Of a DNA stretch of 64,000 nt, positions 35,783 to 44,500 are shown one piece after another (positions within the stretch are counted from its first letter, which is position 1; each line of letters starts with the position of its first letter). This DNA comes from Gynuella sunshinyii YC6258 (GTDB lineage Bacteria; Pseudomonadota; Gammaproteobacteria; Pseudomonadales; Natronospirillaceae). A program made the translations under genes and the position numbers. The stretch lies in contig NZ_CP007142.1 of assembly GCF_000940805.1 (NCBI RefSeq), positions 4,626,593-4,690,592 on the forward strand, read 5' to 3'. The notes beneath the pieces were generated by a model. That model was not told the DNA's origin. It ran no database searches and worked only from the letters and a program-made list of their open reading frames with translations.

Positions 35783-35849
35783 GCTGCAAGATGATCCGTC
35801 AAAATAGCGGCAATAACTTGCCTTGTTTTTTACAAGTGATTACAAATTT

Positions 35850-36197
35850 ATGAATACAGAGACACTACCTAAGAAAATTCTGCGGGACTGGCAGAGCATT
35901 CGTCGAATGACAGATGAAATCGACCTGCTGTTTGCAGCAGATAACATTCCTGATCTGCTCAAGATCAGTCAAAAACGCCAACAGAAAATCGAAATGTTTT
36001 TTTCACACATCAATGCTCACGCTTCAGCATACACAACTCAGATTCGTGACCACATTGCTGACGATATTGACTACATCCGCCAGCAACACACCAAAATACG
36101 TCAGCTACTGGAACAAAAACAACAGATGCTGCTCAAGGAACAAAACCAGCTCAAAGTTCGCGCCAACGCACTCAAGGCCTATGGTGGCGAAGAATAA
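35850..36197 (+). CDS. Small helical FliT/FlgN-like protein, probably a flagellar chaperone
   Basis: 115 residues from the ATG at 35850 (an earlier in-frame start at 35823 would sit inside the expected leader). Nearly all helix, with heptad-like segments (LLKISQKRQQKIEMFFSHI, IRQLLEQKQQMLLKEQNQL). Size, the ISQKRQQKIEMFF segment, the sigma-54 promoter and divergence from fliC suggest a FliT- or FlgN-type chaperone. The similarity is not strong enough to name it. If correct, the genome has two FliT-like proteins, the other at 13469-13738. Confidence 0.5.
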   Translation: MNTETLPKKILRDWQSIRRMTDEIDLLFAADNIPDLLKISQKRQQKIEMFFSHINAHASAYTTQIRDHIADDIDYIRQQHTKIRQLLEQKQQMLLKEQNQLKVRANALKAYGGEE

Positions 36198-36310
36198 TGA
36201 TTGCTGAATCAGCTGTCCCAAGTGCAATTATTCGAATGATGGCTTGATATGGGTGGGTCGGTTTCTTAAGAGGGAGACAGGTGGGTTTGAGAACGCTGAA
36301 GTCGGAGACA

Positions 36311-36346
36311 AAAAAGCCTGACCGCCCCAATCAGGGCGATCAGACT
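36311..36346 (-). terminator. Terminator after ald
   Basis: CTGACCGCCC / GGGCGATCAG (36318-36327, 36334-36343), one mismatch, 6-nt loop, flanked on the minus strand by a T run (A run at 36309-36315). Confidence 0.75.
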
Positions 36347-36364
36347 TTCTGATTCAATCAAAAC

Positions 36365-37483
36365 CTACTTTTCCAGTGCCGCACGGGCATCCAAAAATTC
36401 ATAACCAAGGACATCTGCAACCGCTTTAAAGGTGACCTGACCTGCATGCACATTCAGACCATTAAGCAGGTGAGCATCATCAAGCAATGCCTGTTTTGCG
36501 CCTTTGTTGGCCAATGCCACTGCAAACGGCAGAGTTGCATTGGTCAATGCCATGGTCGAGGTACGGGCAACGCCGCCCGGCATATTAGCCACACAATAAT
36601 GAACGACCCCGTCAACAACATACGTGGGTTCCTGGTGAGTGGTTGCTTTGGATGTTTCGAAACAACCACCCTGATCGATGGCCACATCCACCACAACAGC
36701 ACCTTTCTTCATTTTGGTAATAATGTCTCTGGTCAACAGTTTGGGTGCAGCCGCTCCTGGAATCAGGACGGCTCCGATAACCAAATCCGCTTCCAAAGCG
36801 TATTGTTCTATGGCATCTGCAGTGGAATACACGCAGCGCAAACGGCCATCAAACTCGCTGTCCAGCTCACGCAAACGTGGCAAAGAACGGTCCAGAATGG
36901 TGACATCAGCGCCCATACCTACGGCCATCCGGGCTGCGTGCGTACCCACAACGCCACCACCGATAACCAGTACTTTGGCAGGCGCAACACCCGGTACCCC
37001 ACCCAGCAACATGCCCAGTCCACCCTGGGCTTTTTCCAGGTGATGAGCACCGGCCTGAATGGACATACGCCCGGCCACTTCTGACATCGGTGCCAGCAGC
37101 GGCAAGCCACCACGAGCGTCCGTCACCGTCTCATACGCAATACAGGTCGCTCCGGATTCCACCAGCAGGCGGGTCTGATCCGGATCGGGTGCAAGGTGCA
37201 GATAAGTAAACAGTACCTGTCCGGGACGCAGCATTTTGCATTCCTGAGGTTGCGGTTCTTTGACTTTAATAATCATTTCTGCAGTTGCAAAAATCTCTTC
37301 AGCGGTATCGATGATACTCGCTCCGGCGGCGATATATTGCTCATTGTCAAAGCCAATCGCGGCACCACCGTCTTTTTCAACAATCACTTTGTGACCATTG
37401 GCCACCAGTTCGCGAACACCTGCGGGCGTTAAACCGATCCGATATTCGTGGTTTTTTATTTCTTTAGGAACCCCAATCAACAT
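36365..37483 (-). CDS. ald: Alanine dehydrogenase
   Basis: About 372 residues. [17 protein letters not shown] at the start, the catalytic His region TYLHLAPD, and the NAD-binding [22 protein letters not shown] are all present. It interconverts L-alanine and pyruvate/ammonium with NAD in the cytoplasm. The ATG at 37483 is chosen because AGGTG then stands 6 bp away; ATGs 3 and 9 bp earlier are possible. It is divergent from an Lrp/AsnC regulator, the usual pairing, and 0.8 kb from a D-Ala-D-Ala ligase gene. Confidence 0.96.
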   Translation of the reverse strand: MLIGVPKEIKNHEYRIGLTPAGVRELVANGHKVIVEKDGGAAIGFDNEQYIAAGASIIDTAEEIFATAEMIIKVKEPQPQECKMLRPGQVLFTYLHLAPDPDQTRLLVESGATCIAYETVTDARGGLPLLAPMSEVAGRMSIQAGAHHLEKAQGGLGMLLGGVPGVAPAKVLVIGGGVVGTHAARMAVGMGADVTILDRSLPRLRELDSEFDGRLRCVYSTADAIEQYALEADLVIGAVLIPGAAAPKLLTRDIITKMKKGAVVVDVAIDQGGCFETSKATTHQEPTYVVDGVVHYCVANMPGGVARTSTMALTNATLPFAVALANKGAKQALLDDAHLLNGLNVHAGQVTFKAVADVLGYEFLDARAALEK

Positions 37484-37690
37484 CATAATCACCTGTGTTA
37501 TTCGTTATGTTTTCATGGACAAAAGTATAGGCAAGCTGCTTTTGAGGTTCCTTAGCAATATTGCGAATTGATAAGACTATTTAAGATGGATATTTTCCAT
37601 GTATAGATGATTCAACTAATATTGATTTTATTTTAAGATGATTCCACTATTGCCCTATTCTTTACATCCGCTAAAACAAGGCCTCATTCC

Positions 37691-38176
37691 ATGAAAAGAC
37701 GCGCCAAAGAACTCAGTACCATTGACCGCAATATTCTGCGGGTATTGCAGAAAAACGGACGTACCTCTTATGCAGAACTCTCTCGTAAAGTCGGGTTAAG
37801 TCCGACACCGTGCATGGAACGGGTGAAGAAACTGGAAAAGGAAGGGGTTATTCTCGGCTACAGCGCACTGGTCAATCCGGAATTTCTGGATTCTGCGCTA
37901 GTGGTACTGGTGCAAATCCGACTGAACCGTTCGGCCCAGGATATTTTCGATCAATTCAGAGAAGCAGTCGCCAGGTTACCGGAAGTACAGGAGTGTTATC
38001 TGGTCTCGGGTAACTTCGACTATCTCATTAAGGCCCGCGTTGCTGACATGAGCGCTTACCGAAAATTTTATGGCGAAACCCTGTTGACTCTGCCGGGCGT
38101 TCAGGAGAGTACCAGCTACGTGGTCATGGAACAGGTCAAGGAGACTCTGGAAGTGCCGGTACGTTATAAGCGCTGA
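37691..38176 (+). CDS. lrp: Lrp/AsnC-family regulator
   Basis: 161 residues: helix-turn-helix (STIDRNILRVLQKNGRTSYAELSRKVGLSPTPCMERVKKLEKEG) followed by the RAM ligand-binding domain (VQIRLNRSAQDIFDQF, VQECYLVSGNFDYLIKARV). It is close to enteric Lrp in length and sequence, with a charged N-terminal MKRRAKE. It diverges from ald and probably senses alanine or leucine to control it. The 207-bp gap between them is AT-rich. Confidence 0.9.
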   Translation: MKRRAKELSTIDRNILRVLQKNGRTSYAELSRKVGLSPTPCMERVKKLEKEGVILGYSALVNPEFLDSALVVLVQIRLNRSAQDIFDQFREAVARLPEVQECYLVSGNFDYLIKARVADMSAYRKFYGETLLTLPGVQESTSYVVMEQVKETLEVPVRYKR

Positions 38177-38241
38177 TTCTTTTAATGTTGGCAACAGGCA
38201 CGTAACATGTTGCATCTTTTTATTGTTGTCTCAGAGTTATC

Positions 38242-39339
38242 ATGTCCAGTCATAAAATCAAAGTGGCAGTTGTTTTCGGTGGACGCTCAGCCGAGCACGA
38301 GGTTTCACTTCAGTCAGCCCAAAATGTCATCAACTCTCTCGATCCGGAAAAATTTGAACCGGTCCTGATCGGTATTGATCGCGAAGGCCGGTGGTTCCTT
38401 AATGAACAGTCTATCCAACTGCTGAATGCCGATAATCCCTCTGATATCGCTCTCAATCTGTCAGCCCCGCAGGTAGGGCTGATTCCCAATGGCCCGGAAA
38501 GACGGCTGGTTCGCATCGACAGCCAGGAGTCCCTCGGTCAGGTGGATGTTATCTTTCCTGTACTGCACGGCCCGTATGGAGAGGACGGTTCTATTCAGGG
38601 GTTGGCCAAAATGGCAAATCTGCCCTGTGTAGGCGCTGATGTCACAGCCAGTGCACTGGGTATGGATAAAGATATTATGAAGCGCTTGTTGCGCGATGCC
38701 GGTATTCTGAATGCTGAGTTTATTACCCTGTATCACTGGCAATCGGAGTGGCCACTGGAGCAGATAGAAACAGAATTTGGTTACCCCGTTTTCATCAAGC
38801 CCGCGAATATGGGCTCGTCCGTTGGTGTCAGCCGGGCTAAAAACCGGGAACAACTGAATCAGGCCATTCGTCACGCATTCAAATACGACCAGAAAGTGTT
38901 GGTGGAAAAAGCGGTCAAGGGTCGCGAACTGGAAATATCCCTGCTTGGAAACGATGAGATCATGGCTTCCTGCGTGGGTGAAATTATCGCCGCTGATCAG
39001 TTCTACAGCTATGAGAGCAAATATATTGATGCAGATGCCGCTGAACTGAAAATACCTGCCGAGATCAGCGCTCAGCAGACAGCCAGAATCCAGCAGACAG
39101 CAATTGAAGTCTATCGCCTGCTCGGTTGCTCCGGGCTTGCCCGGGTGGATATGTTTCTGACCCCGGAGGATGAAATTTTCATCAACGAAATCAATACGCT
39201 GCCGGGATTCACCAATATCAGCATGTACCCGAAACTGTGGGAACATTCAGGTATACCGCAGCAGCAGCTGGTCACCCGACTCATTGAACTGGCCCTGGAA
39301 CGGTTCGATCAGAAACGGCATCTCAGCACCAACCGGTAA
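38242..39339 (+). CDS. ddl: D-alanine--D-alanine ligase
   Basis: 365 residues, DdlA length. ATP-grasp motifs are present: GGRSAEHEVSLQSAQ, the glycine-rich loop KPANMGSSVGVSRA, and the metal-binding FINEINTLPGFTNISMYPKLW. It joins two D-alanines for peptidoglycan. It lies 65 bp after lrp, so the two could be cotranscribed, placing a cell-wall enzyme next to alanine catabolism. Confidence 0.96.
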   Translation: MSSHKIKVAVVFGGRSAEHEVSLQSAQNVINSLDPEKFEPVLIGIDREGRWFLNEQSIQLLNADNPSDIALNLSAPQVGLIPNGPERRLVRIDSQESLGQVDVIFPVLHGPYGEDGSIQGLAKMANLPCVGADVTASALGMDKDIMKRLLRDAGILNAEFITLYHWQSEWPLEQIETEFGYPVFIKPANMGSSVGVSRAKNREQLNQAIRHAFKYDQKVLVEKAVKGRELEISLLGNDEIMASCVGEIIAADQFYSYESKYIDADAAELKIPAEISAQQTARIQQTAIEVYRLLGCSGLARVDMFLTPEDEIFINEINTLPGFTNISMYPKLWEHSGIPQQQLVTRLIELALERFDQKRHLSTNR

Positions 39340-39456
39340 CATCCTTAACTTACCAAAACATAACCAGGCGGCTATCATGAATCCTTTAGCAGGTGGTTGA
39401 TTTGTAGTGCTTATCAACAACCTGCAAAGTGCTGGTGCACTCCAAAGGAGGCTCAC

Positions 39457-40011
39457 ATGACAAACACATCGATACTGAGTAAGCCCACCATTATTTTTCA
39501 CTGGCTCATCGCGCTGGCTTTCATCTTGATGATTCCACTCGGGTTTTACATGCGGGCCACTTACAACCTTGAGCTTTACTACTACCATAAGTCCATTGGC
39601 GTCATTGTGTTTGGTCTGGCTTTGGCCCGTATTGTCTGGCGAATCCGGGAAGGCTGGCCAGCTGTCGATGACTCGCATCCTCGCTACGAGTTGATACTGG
39701 CCAGAATCACTCATTGGATCTTAATTCTGGCCACAATTGGTATGCCCCTTTCCGGAATGATGTATTCGGGTGCAGGTGGCTTTAGCCTGCATGTATTTGA
39801 GTGGGTCATCATTCCCCCCAACCCGTCACCCGATGACCCTGATAAAATGGTGCCTTATAACGACTTCATTTATCGTCTGGGCGTATTTGGCCATACTAAA
39901 CTGGTTTACGTTGTCCTGGCGGCCCTGATACTGCATGTCATTGGCAGTTTAAAACATCACTGGCTCGATAAAGACGCAACGTTGAAACGCATGCTGGGTC
40001 TCAACCGATAG
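39457..40011 (+). CDS. Cytochrome b561 family membrane protein
   Basis: 184 residues from the ATG at 39457, behind a strong AAAGGAGG site. Four membrane helices with conserved His residues (IIFHWLIALAF, YYYHKSIGVIVFG, ITHWILILATIGMP, LHVIGSLKHHW) that would hold two b haems. The family passes electrons between the quinone pool and acceptors; some members act as superoxide:quinone oxidoreductases (CybB). It stands alone. Confidence 0.9.
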   Translation: MTNTSILSKPTIIFHWLIALAFILMIPLGFYMRATYNLELYYYHKSIGVIVFGLALARIVWRIREGWPAVDDSHPRYELILARITHWILILATIGMPLSGMMYSGAGGFSLHVFEWVIIPPNPSPDDPDKMVPYNDFIYRLGVFGHTKLVYVVLAALILHVIGSLKHHWLDKDATLKRMLGLNR

Positions 40012-40019
40012 TTTGCTTG

Positions 40020-41033
40020 TTAAGCGGATCTGGCAATTACCGATTTGCGTTCTACCAGACTCGGAATAAATTCAAGGTCACCACCATGGTCCGGGTATTG
40101 TTCAGGGTCAACCATCGACAGTATCCTCAATGCCGCTCTTGCACCCATTGCACCAATTGGATAATGGATCGTGGTCAGACTGGGACGCAGATACTTGGCC
40201 ATATCCACATCATCAAAGCCGATGACGGAAACATCCTCAGGAACTTTCAGGCCATGGTCATCGAGGGCATTGATAGCACCAACAGCCATCTGGTCGCTAT
40301 AAGCAAACAATGCGGAAAATGACTGCCCGCTGTGTATCAGCCGCTTGGTGGCTTCATAGCCCCCCTGCTCATCCGGAAAGGCTCTCATCACCAATTCATT
40401 ACGGGGTTGAATTGAGGCTTGTCGAAGTGCCTCAAAATAGCCCTGCTCACGTTCCAGTCCATCGGGTACCGAGGCCAGGTTACTGCAGACAAAGGCGATA
40501 TCTCTATGGCCTTTTTTGATAAGAAACTCGGTTGCCAGGCGGCCACCGTTGATGTTGTTGACAAAGATACAACGATCTTCTAACCCTGGAATCAGGCGGT
40601 TGATGAATACTACCGGTGTTGGGCGGCTGGCAACTTCCCGCAATGCGTCATCACTGAGCGCTTTGGAATGCAGAATCAAACCGTCACAGCGCCGCTGAAT
40701 CAAAAACTCTATGGCCTCCCGTTCCATATGCTCGGCATGATAGCCACTGGTGATGATGACATGCTTGCCCTCCTGAACGACCACTTTGTCGATTCCCTGC
40801 ATCGCCTGGGCAAAAAAGATCCCACCCAATTCCCCAACCATCAAACCGATGCAGTCAGAACGGTTATTGACTAACGCCCTGGCCAAGGTGTTGGGTCGAT
40901 AGGCCACCTCTTTCATCGCCTGGTTCACCGCATCCCGTTTCTCCTGTGCAACAGATTCGGGGTTATTAATCACACGTGAAACCGTAGAAATGGAAACACC
41001 GGCTATTCGGGCTACATCCTTAATCGTGGCCAT
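40020..41033 (-). CDS. LacI/GalR-family repressor of the galactose genes
   Basis: 337 residues: helix-turn-helix ATIKDVARIAGVSISTVSRVINNPESV, hinge helix NTLARALVNN, and a sugar-binding core (IGLMVGELGGIFFAQAMQGID, VIGFDDVDMAKYLRPSLTTI). It resembles GalR/GalS in length and hinge. It diverges from galT, and a perfect 16-bp CG-centred palindrome lies between them at 41126-41141, so it most likely represses galTKM in the absence of galactose. Confidence 0.88.
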   Translation of the reverse strand: MATIKDVARIAGVSISTVSRVINNPESVAQEKRDAVNQAMKEVAYRPNTLARALVNNRSDCIGLMVGELGGIFFAQAMQGIDKVVVQEGKHVIITSGYHAEHMEREAIEFLIQRRCDGLILHSKALSDDALREVASRPTPVVFINRLIPGLEDRCIFVNNINGGRLATEFLIKKGHRDIAFVCSNLASVPDGLEREQGYFEALRQASIQPRNELVMRAFPDEQGGYEATKRLIHSGQSFSALFAYSDQMAVGAINALDDHGLKVPEDVSVIGFDDVDMAKYLRPSLTTIHYPIGAMGARAALRILSMVDPEQYPDHGGDLEFIPSLVERKSVIARSA

Positions 41034-41125
41034 AGGTTAAGCTCCTGATCATTGTAAATAGTGCTGGGAATAACTGCATAAAAACCCAGGAGACACAAAT
41101 TGTAACAGACCGTATTAATAATTAT

Positions 41126-41141
41126 TTGAAAACGTTTTCAA
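41126..41141. promoter_or_regulatory. GalR/LacI-type operator
   Basis: TTGAAAACGTTTTCAA, a perfect palindrome with the central CG typical of LacI-family sites, 42 bp before the galT start and about 90 bp before the divergent regulator gene. It can control both directions. Confidence 0.85.
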
Positions 41142-41182
41142 GAAAAACCATAATAACGCAAACTTCAACCGGAAATCACGTT

Positions 41183-42226
41183 ATGACCACTTTCAATGCA
41201 GTCAATGATCCTCACAGAAGGCTCAATCCGCTGACCGGTAACTGGATACTGGTTTCACCCCATCGGGCCAAACGTCCCTGGCAGGGACAATCCGAACAAT
41301 CAGAAGATTCAGTCACTCCCAGTTATGATCCGAACTGCTATCTGTGCGCAGGTAACAAACGCATCTCCGGTGACCACAATCCAGACTATCAAAACACCTA
41401 TGTCTTTGGTAACGATTTTGCCGCTCTCAAGGCAGATACACCTGAATTTCAACAACAGGACCCACTTTTTACGCTGCAGGCAGAACAAGGCGAGGCCCGG
41501 GTGGTGTGCTACTCGCCGGATCACTCCAAAACACTGCCGGAAATGACCGCAGACGAGATCAAAGTCGTAGTCGATACCTGGATCGAACAGTATCAGGATC
41601 TGGGCAGCCGCTATGCCAACGTGCAGATCTTCGAGAACAAAGGCTCGGTTATGGGTTGTTCACAACCACACCCTCATGGCCAGATCTGGGCACAAAAGCA
41701 CCTGCCAACGGAAATCAAGCTCGAAGACCTCCATCAGCGTGAGTATTTTGAACGCTATCAGCGGCCAATGCTGCTGGATTATGTCGAACAGGAGGTGCAA
41801 AAACAGGAGCGTGTGATTGTCGCAAATGACGACTGGGTGGCAGTGGTTCCTTATTGGGCCATGTGGCCGTTTGAATCTATGATTCTGCCACGCTTTCAGA
41901 TAACACAAATGCCTCAGTTATCACTTCAGCAACGACAATCCCTGGCCGAAATAATTCGCTTGTTAACCATCCGTTACGACAATCTGTTCCAGTGTTCATT
42001 CCCCTATTCCATGGGCTGGCATGGTGCTCCATTCAATGGAGAAGACAATGCACACTGGCAATTACACGCACATTTTTATCCACCATTGCTGCGCTCTGCG
42101 ACCGTTAAAAAATTTATGGTCGGCTATGAAATGCTGGGTGAGCCGCAACGCGACCTGACGCCGGAACAAGCCGCCCAAAAACTACAGACGCTATCTGACA
42201 TTCATTATAAGAGACAACCCAAATGA
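41183..42226 (+). CDS. galT: Galactose-1-phosphate uridylyltransferase
   Basis: 347 residues from the ATG at 41183; an upstream in-frame TTG lies within the operator and is not a credible start. The catalytic loop [12 protein letters not shown] holds the uridylylated His, and NCYLCAG is part of the metal site. GalT swaps UMP between UDP-glucose and galactose-1-phosphate in the Leloir pathway. It overlaps galK by 4 bp. Confidence 0.97.
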   Translation: MTTFNAVNDPHRRLNPLTGNWILVSPHRAKRPWQGQSEQSEDSVTPSYDPNCYLCAGNKRISGDHNPDYQNTYVFGNDFAALKADTPEFQQQDPLFTLQAEQGEARVVCYSPDHSKTLPEMTADEIKVVVDTWIEQYQDLGSRYANVQIFENKGSVMGCSQPHPHGQIWAQKHLPTEIKLEDLHQREYFERYQRPMLLDYVEQEVQKQERVIVANDDWVAVVPYWAMWPFESMILPRFQITQMPQLSLQQRQSLAEIIRLLTIRYDNLFQCSFPYSMGWHGAPFNGEDNAHWQLHAHFYPPLLRSATVKKFMVGYEMLGEPQRDLTPEQAAQKLQTLSDIHYKRQPK

Positions 42227-43377
42227 CTCTCGAAGATCAACTGAATCAAACATTCCTCAGCCTGTACCAACGCTCAGCAGATAAGATCTATCAGGCTCCG
42301 GGACGGGTTAATATTATTGGTGAACATACTGACTACAATGACGGTTTTGTCCTGCCGGCAGCGATTGATTACTGCAATATGATCGCGGCCTCAGCCCGGG
42401 ATGACAGAGTTATTGAGTTAACGGCTGTGAATATGGGATTGAGTACCAGTCGTTTTCATCTCGACGAGGAAATCACTGCTGATCCTGACGCCAGCTGGAG
42501 CAATTATATTCGTGGTGTGGTCATAGAATTAAAACAGCGCGGATATCAACTCTGTGGGGCCAATCTGGTGATCACTGGTAACGTGCCTACCGGCGCCGGT
42601 TTAAGTTCTTCCGCGGCGTTGGAAATGGTGACGGTTTCATGTCTGTGTGATTTGAGTGGCGAAACCATTGATGGTGTCCAGGCAGCATTAGTCGGCCAGG
42701 CAGCAGAAAATAATTTTGTCGGCACTCAGTGCGGCATTATGGACCAATTGATTTCTGCGCTGGGAGTATCCGAACGGGCATTGTTAATTGATTGTCGCAG
42801 CCTCGAAACCAAAACATACAAACTGCCGGAAAACACTTCATTGGTAATCATCAATTCTGCCGTCAAACGCGGTCTGGTTGACTCAGAATACAATGTTCGC
42901 CGCCAGCAGTGTGAACAGGTAGCCCGACAACTGAATGTCAAAGCATTACGGGATGTGTCGCTGACACAACTGGAAAGCCATAAGGATCAGATTGACCCGG
43001 TGGCATATAAACGGGCATTGCACGTGGTGACTGAAAACGACCGCACTGTTCAGGCGGCTCAGGCCATGGAAGCAGGCGATATGAAACTACTCTCCACGCT
43101 GATGGCGCAATCCCATATTTCCATGCGCGATGACTTTGAAATTACCGTGCCGGCCATCGACACCCTGGTGGACATTATTGCTGAAGTTGTGGGACAGAAT
43201 GGCGGAGTTAGAATGACCGGCGGTGGTTTTGGTGGCTGTGTGATAGCATTGGTGCCCGAAGCATTACAACAGCAGGTTATTGAAGCTGTCACTGAACAAT
43301 ATCCGGCGAAAACCGGCCTGACACCGGAAATTTTCATTTGCAAAGCCAGTCAGGGTGCTTTTGCTAACCAGGCATGA
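42223..43377 (+). CDS. galK: Galactokinase
   Basis: 384 residues with GHMP-kinase motifs: substrate-binding [22 protein letters not shown]-binding [14 protein letters not shown] and C-terminal [14 protein letters not shown]. It phosphorylates galactose at C1. It is coupled to galT by an ATGA overlap and followed by galM 10 bp later. Confidence 0.97.
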   Translation: MTLEDQLNQTFLSLYQRSADKIYQAPGRVNIIGEHTDYNDGFVLPAAIDYCNMIAASARDDRVIELTAVNMGLSTSRFHLDEEITADPDASWSNYIRGVVIELKQRGYQLCGANLVITGNVPTGAGLSSSAALEMVTVSCLCDLSGETIDGVQAALVGQAAENNFVGTQCGIMDQLISALGVSERALLIDCRSLETKTYKLPENTSLVIINSAVKRGLVDSEYNVRRQQCEQVARQLNVKALRDVSLTQLESHKDQIDPVAYKRALHVVTENDRTVQAAQAMEAGDMKLLSTLMAQSHISMRDDFEITVPAIDTLVDIIAEVVGQNGGVRMTGGGFGGCVIALVPEALQQQVIEAVTEQYPAKTGLTPEIFICKASQGAFANQA

Positions 43378-43387
43378 GGTAACCAAT

Positions 43388-44458
43388 ATGACCGCAATGG
43401 TTTCAAGACAAATTTATGGGCTGCTGCCAGATCAGTCCAGGGCTGAATTAGTCGTACTCAAGAACAGCCATGGCAATGAAATCTCAATCTGTAACTTTGG
43501 TCTGAACGTAACTGATCTGATGATTGCCGATCAGAACGGACAGCCAACCAATGTGGTATTGGGCTGTGGCGATTTGAAAGGGTTTTATGAACAAAATATC
43601 GGCCTGAACTCTATTGTAGGTCGCTTTGCCAACCGTATCGACCATGGCCGTATGCCCGTCGGCGACAAGGTTTATCAGCTTGACTGTAACCTTGGTCCTC
43701 ATCATTTGCATGGTAACAATGATTTTTCCAAAAACCTGTGGACAATCAAAAAAGCGGAACTGACAGATGGCATTCCCACGCTGGTGGTTGAACGGGCTTC
43801 GGCTGATGGCGAACATCACTATCCTGGAAATGTGTTGTGCACCATTACGATCACGTTCGACGATGATAACCGGGTCCGTTTCGATATTCATGCAACGACT
43901 GATCAACCGACCCACCTGAATGTCACGCATCATGCCTATTTCAATCTGAGTGGACAGACAAATCAGAAAGTCACCGATCATTTATTTAAAATTCATGGCA
44001 GTCAGGTCACTGAATGTGATGAGCTGTTGATCCCGTCCGGGGAACTGGTTTCTGTGAAGGGAGGGGTGCTGGATTTCACCGATTACCGCTCAATCGAGGA
44101 TGCACTGAACAGTGGCGAGGACTTCGTCAAACACTATGGCGGTATTGATCATAATTTTGTGATCAAAACCCAAAACGATGATGATCTGATGCTGCAAGCC
44201 GAGGCCATCAACCCCGAGACAGGGATTCGTCTGCAGGTCAGTTCCACCCAACCCGGTGTACAGTTTTTTACCGGCCAGGTACTGGACGGAACACAAAACC
44301 GTGAGGGTGGTGTTTATCAGAACTTCGCCGGCTTCTGTCTGGAACCTCAGCATTTTCCCGATACACCAAACCACAAGCACTTTCCGTCGACGCTGATTAC
44401 ACCGGAACATGCGTATCACGAAACCATAGAATGGCAGTTTGATATTTATCATCCGTGA
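43388..44458 (+). CDS. galM: Aldose 1-epimerase (mutarotase)
   Basis: 356 residues from the ATG at 43388 behind GAGGTAA, rather than an upstream frame start inside galK. The catalytic His region is NVTHHAYFNLSG and the catalytic Glu is in FCLEPQHFPD. It interconverts the anomers of galactose so that GalK can use the alpha form. It ends the galTKM operon; no galE is in the window. Confidence 0.94.
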   Translation: MTAMVSRQIYGLLPDQSRAELVVLKNSHGNEISICNFGLNVTDLMIADQNGQPTNVVLGCGDLKGFYEQNIGLNSIVGRFANRIDHGRMPVGDKVYQLDCNLGPHHLHGNNDFSKNLWTIKKAELTDGIPTLVVERASADGEHHYPGNVLCTITITFDDDNRVRFDIHATTDQPTHLNVTHHAYFNLSGQTNQKVTDHLFKIHGSQVTECDELLIPSGELVSVKGGVLDFTDYRSIEDALNSGEDFVKHYGGIDHNFVIKTQNDDDLMLQAEAINPETGIRLQVSSTQPGVQFFTGQVLDGTQNREGGVYQNFAGFCLEPQHFPDTPNHKHFPSTLITPEHAYHETIEWQFDIYHP

Positions 44459-44477
44459 TCATTGTCTGCACATACTG

Positions 44478-44500
44478 AATAGCCCATATTGTGGGCTATT
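44478..44500. terminator. Terminator between galM and the GGDEF-EAL gene
   Basis: AATAGCCCA / TGGGCTATT, a 9-bp perfect stem with a 5-nt loop, between two convergent genes. Confidence 0.75.

Noticed and set aside
41126-41182. TTG start for galT at 41126
   Set aside because: It falls exactly on the operator palindrome; the ATG at 41183 matches family N-termini.
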